NCBI RefSeq assembly: GCF_002879535.1 | Contig: NZ_PNOT02000040.1 | Span: forward strand, 1 to 55,778 | Direction of reading: 5' to 3' | DNA: 55,778 nt | Source: Mesorhizobium intechi | GTDB taxonomy: Bacteria > Pseudomonadota > Alphaproteobacteria > Rhizobiales > Rhizobiaceae | Part shown: one piece after another, positions 52,058-55,778 of the stretch | Layout: each line of letters begins with the position of its first letter | Position numbering within the stretch: position 1 is the first letter of the stretch | Notes under the pieces: model-generated | The model's input: only the letters and a program-made list of their open reading frames with translations | Database searches by the model: none | Told to the model about the DNA's origin: nothing | Position numbers and translations under genes: made by a program

Positions 52058-53005
52058 ATGACCACATTCAATCAACCGCTTGGCGGCAATGACATGCCAC
52101 GCTTCGCAGGTATTACGACGATGATGAGGTTACTTCACGCGCCGGACGCGAAGGGACTGGACGCCTGTTTTGTCGGCGTACCCATGGATATTGGCACGTC
52201 GAACCGGAGTGGTGCACGGTTTGGTCCTCGTCAGGTTCGCGCTGAATCGGTGATGATCCGCCCCTACAATATGGGAACTGGAGCCGCCCCGTTCGACAGC
52301 CTCCAGGTCGCGGACATTGGAGATGTCCCGACGAACCCTTATGATTTGAAGAAGTCGGTGCGCATAATCTCGCAATTCTTCGACGGCATCTTGAAGTTCG
52401 ACTGCAAGCCGCTCGCAATCGGGGGAGACCACACCCTCACATATCCGATCCTGCAAGCGATGGCGCGCAAGCACGGTCCAGTCGGGCTCATCCATATCGA
52501 TGCACACGCCGACATCAATGAGCATCAGTTTGGCGAAGCCATTGCGCATGGAACACCGTTCCGGCGCGCTGTCGAGGAAGGTCTTCTGGACTGCAAGCGT
52601 GTGGTTCAGATAGGGCTAAGAGGGTCCGGTTACGCCGCAGAGGATTTCGACTGGCCGCGTGGGCAGGGATTCCGCGTCGTCACGGCGGAAGACTGCTGGC
52701 ATAAGTCGCTTACTCCGCTGATGGCCGAAGTCCGACAGCAGATGGGCGACGGCCCTGTCTATGTGAGTTACGATATCGACAGCCTCGATCCCGGAATCGC
52801 CCCTGGCACGGGGACGCCGGAGATCGGTGGGCTCACAACCATCCAGGCCCTGGAAATCATTCGGGGGTGCAAAGGGTTGAATATTGTCGGCGCCGATCTG
52901 GTTGAAGTGTCGCCACCTTACGACACTACGGGAACAACAGCGATCACCGCTGCAAACCTACTTTTTGAACTGCTTTGTGTCATGCCTGGCGTGATCAGCA
53001 GATAG
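52058..53005 (+). CDS. gbuA: Agmatinase-family ureohydrolase, probable guanidinobutyrase
   Basis: A 315-residue manganese ureohydrolase: AIGGDHTLTYPIL, GLIHIDAHADINEHQFGEAI and VSYDIDSLDPGIAPGTGTPE hold the metal-binding His and Asp residues. The N-terminus (NQPLGGNDMPRFAGITTMMR) and ESVMIRPYNMGTGAAPFDSL match what I recall of GbuA better than agmatinase or guanidinopropionase. It would cleave 4-guanidinobutyrate to GABA and urea. The divergent LysR gene, the GABA-type aminotransferase and GabD support this. Agmatinase activity cannot be ruled out from sequence. Confidence 0.82.
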   Translation: MTTFNQPLGGNDMPRFAGITTMMRLLHAPDAKGLDACFVGVPMDIGTSNRSGARFGPRQVRAESVMIRPYNMGTGAAPFDSLQVADIGDVPTNPYDLKKSVRIISQFFDGILKFDCKPLAIGGDHTLTYPILQAMARKHGPVGLIHIDAHADINEHQFGEAIAHGTPFRRAVEEGLLDCKRVVQIGLRGSGYAAEDFDWPRGQGFRVVTAEDCWHKSLTPLMAEVRQQMGDGPVYVSYDIDSLDPGIAPGTGTPEIGGLTTIQALEIIRGCKGLNIVGADLVEVSPPYDTTGTTAITAANLLFELLCVMPGVISR

Positions 53006-53146
53006 GGGGTTGGGCTGGCGCGTGCGACGCGCCAGCTTTCCGACGTTCCATACTCAAGCGCTCGCAAATCTTCCCGAGGCTGGCCCTGTTGCAAGGAACT
53101 TTGGCGCGGAACCTGTTCGACGGCTGCTCTTGAAATCGCTGATCCG

Positions 53147-54793
53147 CTAAAGGGCCAGAAATCGGTCAAGAACATTCCTGGTGATCTGCGCAACGATCTG
53201 GTCATCACGCACAAGCCCCATTATCCAATCGGAACTTCCGGCATGAAAGACTTGCCCCTTTCCGCGTTCGAAGTGAACGATTGCGCCACATCCCCTTTTC
53301 GTCTTCTCGATGCTTTCCTCATCGGCCGACCCGGTTAGAACCATGGCGACATACTCTGCATCTTCCCGTCCTAAAAAAGTCTGGCCTGTCTTTATCGAAT
53401 CCCCCTCCTCCATGGTCGACGACAGGCCTAGAGCCAGTATTTCCATACCAGCAGGTGCTACCATTCCGGGAGCAACGAATGGCAGGCCCCCGCGGATTTC
53501 GTAGCCAATCCCATCAACCTCGTAGCCGAATACGCCGCTCTGGCCGCCAATGATGTCCCCGTAATACAGTCCAGTTTGCGCGAATGCCCAATGATCCGGA
53601 CGGTAGAGAGGAAATCCCTTGGCCCCACGGGGTGAACATCCGGACCAGCTCGCATACATGCCTTGGGTAGCGTTGAGGCCGAACGTCGAGGCACCGGGTC
53701 GCCCTATTTCGCCCGCCTCCCAGGACTCGGTCACGAGATGCCTGGGCCCCGTTGTCATCAATGGATCTCGATCACGAGCTGTATACTTGTAGCAAACTTG
53801 CGTACTCCCACCGTCCTCCAGCCGGATCTGCCACATGAAATTTCCGGCAAACCTTGCGATACAGCCGCAGCGTTCGACATAAGCATCGATCGCGTCGCGC
53901 ATTTCCCACGACCAATATTCGTCATGGCCGATGGTCGCCACACATCGGTAACCGGACAGAATGGCTGGGTCGTTGTGCAGATCGGTCTGAGATATGACGT
54001 CGACCTGATAGCCCTCTTTCTCGGCCCAAATCACGAATCTTCGTTCGAAACTTGCCCACCCAGCCGAGACATATTTTTTGCTGTATCCGTTGCGATAGGC
54101 CCACTCCATATGCGGGTATTTCGGTTCTTCCAAGATGCCGGGCTGATCCAGCAGCACGGCACGCGGAGCCTCATCGGGAATGCTGACGAACCCCCGGGCG
54201 TAAGGTCGCTGAACGCTCAGACGCGGCGAAAAATCATTTCCCTTAGGCCCGGACAGGCCCTGATAATGATTGGAGCCGCCCCAGTCATTATAGGCTGTCC
54301 ATGTGGCCGTCGCCGCTATCAGAAGCAGCCTGTCATTGGTCGCGGTCGTCCGCTTTTGACGATCCGGCCCGATGATGACGACGTGCTCGCTCTCGGCGAG
54401 AATGCCATCACGGTCGGATGCAGCGAAAGCTCTGATGACAAAGCCGCCCGAATGCCAGCTTTCTGTGTCGGATACGACTGCCGAAACCGGCCAGTCGCAG
54501 CCCAGCTCCGAACAATTGACGTCTGTGGCGGACCAAGTGCCTGGGATACCATCGCGGCGAAACACCAGCTGACGATGGGCGCCGTCCCGGTATATTTCGA
54601 GCGAATAGCGTTGCGCGTTGGTGTTGACGGAGATTCGAATCGGGTCGCCTGGTCCGTACGAAATGCGATCTGAATATAACCATATCCGGATCGGCCCCCC
54701 TGGATCGGAGGGGGGCCTTTCGGCGTAGTTTCCCTGCACAGCCTCGCGCCGCCAATCAACGTCAGAGGATTGGGCTTGAGATTGGCCGCTCAT
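53147..54793 (-). CDS. N,N-dimethylformamidase-like large (beta) subunit
   Basis: ATG 54793 gives 548 residues, starting 16 bases after the binding protein gene; a longer frame from 54868 overlaps that gene. The N-terminus is a beta-sandwich (IRIWLYSDRISYGPGDPIRI, about 37-56). From about 180 on the text fits the DMFA large-subunit C-terminal domain: LIAATATWTAYNDWGGSNHY, GYRCVATIGHDEYWSWEMRD, GCIARFAGNFMWQIRLEDGG. The known enzyme hydrolyses dimethylformamide and uses Fe held by Tyr and Glu residues. No small-subunit gene is seen. In this cluster it may open an amide or cyclic amide such as a creatinine- or lactam-like compound; this is speculation. Confidence 0.75.
   Translation of the reverse strand: MSGQSQAQSSDVDWRREAVQGNYAERPPSDPGGPIRIWLYSDRISYGPGDPIRISVNTNAQRYSLEIYRDGAHRQLVFRRDGIPGTWSATDVNCSELGCDWPVSAVVSDTESWHSGGFVIRAFAASDRDGILAESEHVVIIGPDRQKRTTATNDRLLLIAATATWTAYNDWGGSNHYQGLSGPKGNDFSPRLSVQRPYARGFVSIPDEAPRAVLLDQPGILEEPKYPHMEWAYRNGYSKKYVSAGWASFERRFVIWAEKEGYQVDVISQTDLHNDPAILSGYRCVATIGHDEYWSWEMRDAIDAYVERCGCIARFAGNFMWQIRLEDGGSTQVCYKYTARDRDPLMTTGPRHLVTESWEAGEIGRPGASTFGLNATQGMYASWSGCSPRGAKGFPLYRPDHWAFAQTGLYYGDIIGGQSGVFGYEVDGIGYEIRGGLPFVAPGMVAPAGMEILALGLSSTMEEGDSIKTGQTFLGREDAEYVAMVLTGSADEESIEKTKRGCGAIVHFERGKGQVFHAGSSDWIMGLVRDDQIVAQITRNVLDRFLAL
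54693..54717 (+). other. G/C hairpin inside the dimethylformamidase-like gene
   Basis: GGCCCCCC (54693-54700) and GGGGGGCC (54710-54717) form perfect 8-bp arms around a 9-base loop, followed by CTTTCGG on the plus strand. It lies near the 5' end of the coding sequence and could slow translation or transcription, or simply result from Gly/Pro codons (PSDPGGPI). Confidence 0.3.
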
Positions 54794-54809
54794 GGCGCGA
54801 GGATCTTGG

Positions 54810-55589
54810 TCACTTGTCGTTTCCGATGCGGAAAGGAAAGTATTTCGCCCAAAGCGTGTCAAATTCACCGTCTGACCGCATCAGATCGACGGCCCTCTGG
54901 ACCTCCGAATGCAATGGCTCATTGCCTTTCTTGATGACGATCCCGGCGCCGTCTCCAATGGATGGATCCGTAATCTTGGCTTCCGAGACCTTGCAGCAAT
55001 CCTTCCCCTCGCCTTGCACCCACGTGTAGAGAGTCGGCGTATCCCCCATGACGGCATCGATCCGACCGGCGCTGAGATCGGCATAGGCCTCGATTTGGGA
55101 AGGATAGAATTTCAGGGTCGCTCCTGAAAAGTTTTTCTCAAGATAGGAAGCATGGACCGTCCCGGTTTGGGCGCCTACGGCTTTTCCCGCGAATTTGGCG
55201 GGAGACAGGTCGGAGCCGTCGGTATCCTTTCGAACCACGAAGCTCGCGGAGTTGTTGTAATACTTGATCATGTCCACGACTTTCTTTCGTTCAGCCGTGA
55301 TCGAGTGCGAGGCGATAACCATGTCGTAGCGGCCGTTCTGGACGGCGGGTATCAAGCCTTCGAAGTCTTGCGCCGTCCATTCGCACTTTGCGTTCAGCTT
55401 GGCGCAAATCGCATCGCCGATTTCAATGTCGAGACCGGTTATCTTGCCTGAGTTGTCAACGACGCTGAAAGGAGGATAGAGGCCATCGGTGCCAATTTTT
55501 AACGTGCGCTGCTCAGCCATTGCCGACGAGACACTGAGTGACAGAGAGGCCACCGCGAATAGTGCCTTGTAGTGATTTGTTGATTTCAT
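54810..55589 (-). CDS. ABC transporter substrate-binding protein, polar amino acid type
   Basis: ATG 55589 with GGGAG 6 bases upstream gives 259 residues; the frame is open beyond it to the window edge but without a better start. A signal peptide (KALFAVASLSLSVSSAMA, cleaved before EQRTLKIG) is followed by TDGLYPPFSVVDNSGKITGL, IEIGDAICAKLNAKCEW, GRYDMVIASHSITAERKKVV and GAQTGTVHASYL, the SBP family 3 pattern of Arg/Lys/ornithine binders. It probably captures a guanidino compound for the catabolic cluster. The ATPase gene lies 4.2 kb downstream on the same strand. Confidence 0.88.
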   Translation of the reverse strand: MKSTNHYKALFAVASLSLSVSSAMAEQRTLKIGTDGLYPPFSVVDNSGKITGLDIEIGDAICAKLNAKCEWTAQDFEGLIPAVQNGRYDMVIASHSITAERKKVVDMIKYYNNSASFVVRKDTDGSDLSPAKFAGKAVGAQTGTVHASYLEKNFSGATLKFYPSQIEAYADLSAGRIDAVMGDTPTLYTWVQGEGKDCCKVSEAKITDPSIGDGAGIVIKKGNEPLHSEVQRAVDLMRSDGEFDTLWAKYFPFRIGNDK

Positions 55590-55778
55590 TTGCTTGCTCT
55601 CCCTCGTTAAACACTTGTTATTTCTCTGAGCGTCTGACGCAGCCCACTCCTTGCCGCACACTCTTGAATCGACCGCTGCCGTTCCCCCCCGGGATCTGTT
55701 GCCGGGCCATCGCAAAACATCACCATCGAAAAAATGATCGCTCCAACAGCGCAAAGCCGAGCCTGATCGCAGAGACAA
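55590..55778. other. Upstream region of the binding protein gene
   Basis: No gene is supported. The region before the binding protein start has AACACTTGTTATTTC-type AT-rich sequence (about 55609-55625) that may hold the promoter, then GC-rich sequence with a CCCCCCC run near 55686. Permease genes are not visible here. Confidence 0.4.

Noticed and set aside
1..55778. tRNA, rRNA, CRISPR array, integrase or intact insertion sequence
   Set aside because: I looked for them at both scales and on both strands and saw none that I could support; the only exact-repeat pairs of note are the HipA operators and the AbiE palindromes.

Overview
The window reads as chromosomal or island DNA of a high-GC alphaproteobacterium, most likely of the order Hyphomicrobiales (a Mesorhizobium/Bradyrhizobium-like soil rhizobium). 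This is inferred from gene family types, GC-rich codon use, frequent TTG/GTG starts behind good GGAGG sites, and a CsbD protein, a SARP-like regulator and a GbuA/GabD/LysR catabolic cluster of rhizobial style. No rRNA, tRNA, CRISPR array, integrase or complete transposase was seen, so the borders of any island lie outside the window or are degraded.

Region 1 (0.3-12.8 kb) is a collection of exported or surface-type proteins: a membrane-anchored pentapeptide-like protein, a possible beta-propeller protein, small ORFs, an SGNH hydrolase, a PF04185-type phosphoesterase, a DUF1906/lectin-propeller protein, a peptidoglycan amidase, a lysozyme-like protein, and a dead metallophosphoesterase fragment. 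The same theme returns at 28.1-39.7 kb: a small hydrophobic peptide, an S8 protease, a three-domain peptidoglycan hydrolase, a SARP-like regulator, then a plus-strand run of DegT aminotransferase, CxxCH protein, small membrane protein, S1/P1 nuclease and frameshifted serine hydrolase.

Region 2 (13.1-27.6 kb) is a defence/toxin-antitoxin island lying between those two blocks: a broken STAND/NACHT-type NTPase with a C-terminal PD-(D/E)xK nuclease domain; a separate PD-(D/E)xK nuclease; a type IV AbiEi/AbiEii pair with palindromic operators over its start codon; a two-gene unit of a small membrane protein and a membrane-spanning caspase-like protease; and a HipA-family kinase fused to an AbiEi-like N-terminal domain behind two copies of a 31-bp palindrome. 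A second defence-like unit at 39.9-45.9 kb is a tightly overlapped operon of a DUF6361-type protein, a phospholipase-D-family protein and a 1010-residue SF2/SNF2-like helicase.

Region 3 (46-55.8 kb) is metabolic. A LysR regulator is divergent to a GbuA-type ureohydrolase, with a polar amino-acid ABC transporter (binding protein and ATPase; no permease in the window), a class III aminotransferase and a GabD-type dehydrogenase. Together these give a route 4-guanidinobutyrate to GABA to succinate semialdehyde to succinate. An N,N-dimethylformamidase-like large subunit and a decayed DapA-family aldolase/synthase sit in the same cluster.

Several genes carry frameshifts or in-frame stops (NACHT gene, serine hydrolase, exported protein at 25.2 kb, metallophosphoesterase, DapA-family gene). 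Some are clearly decayed remnants. Others differ from intact by a single base and could be sequencing errors or recent mutations; reads would be needed to tell.
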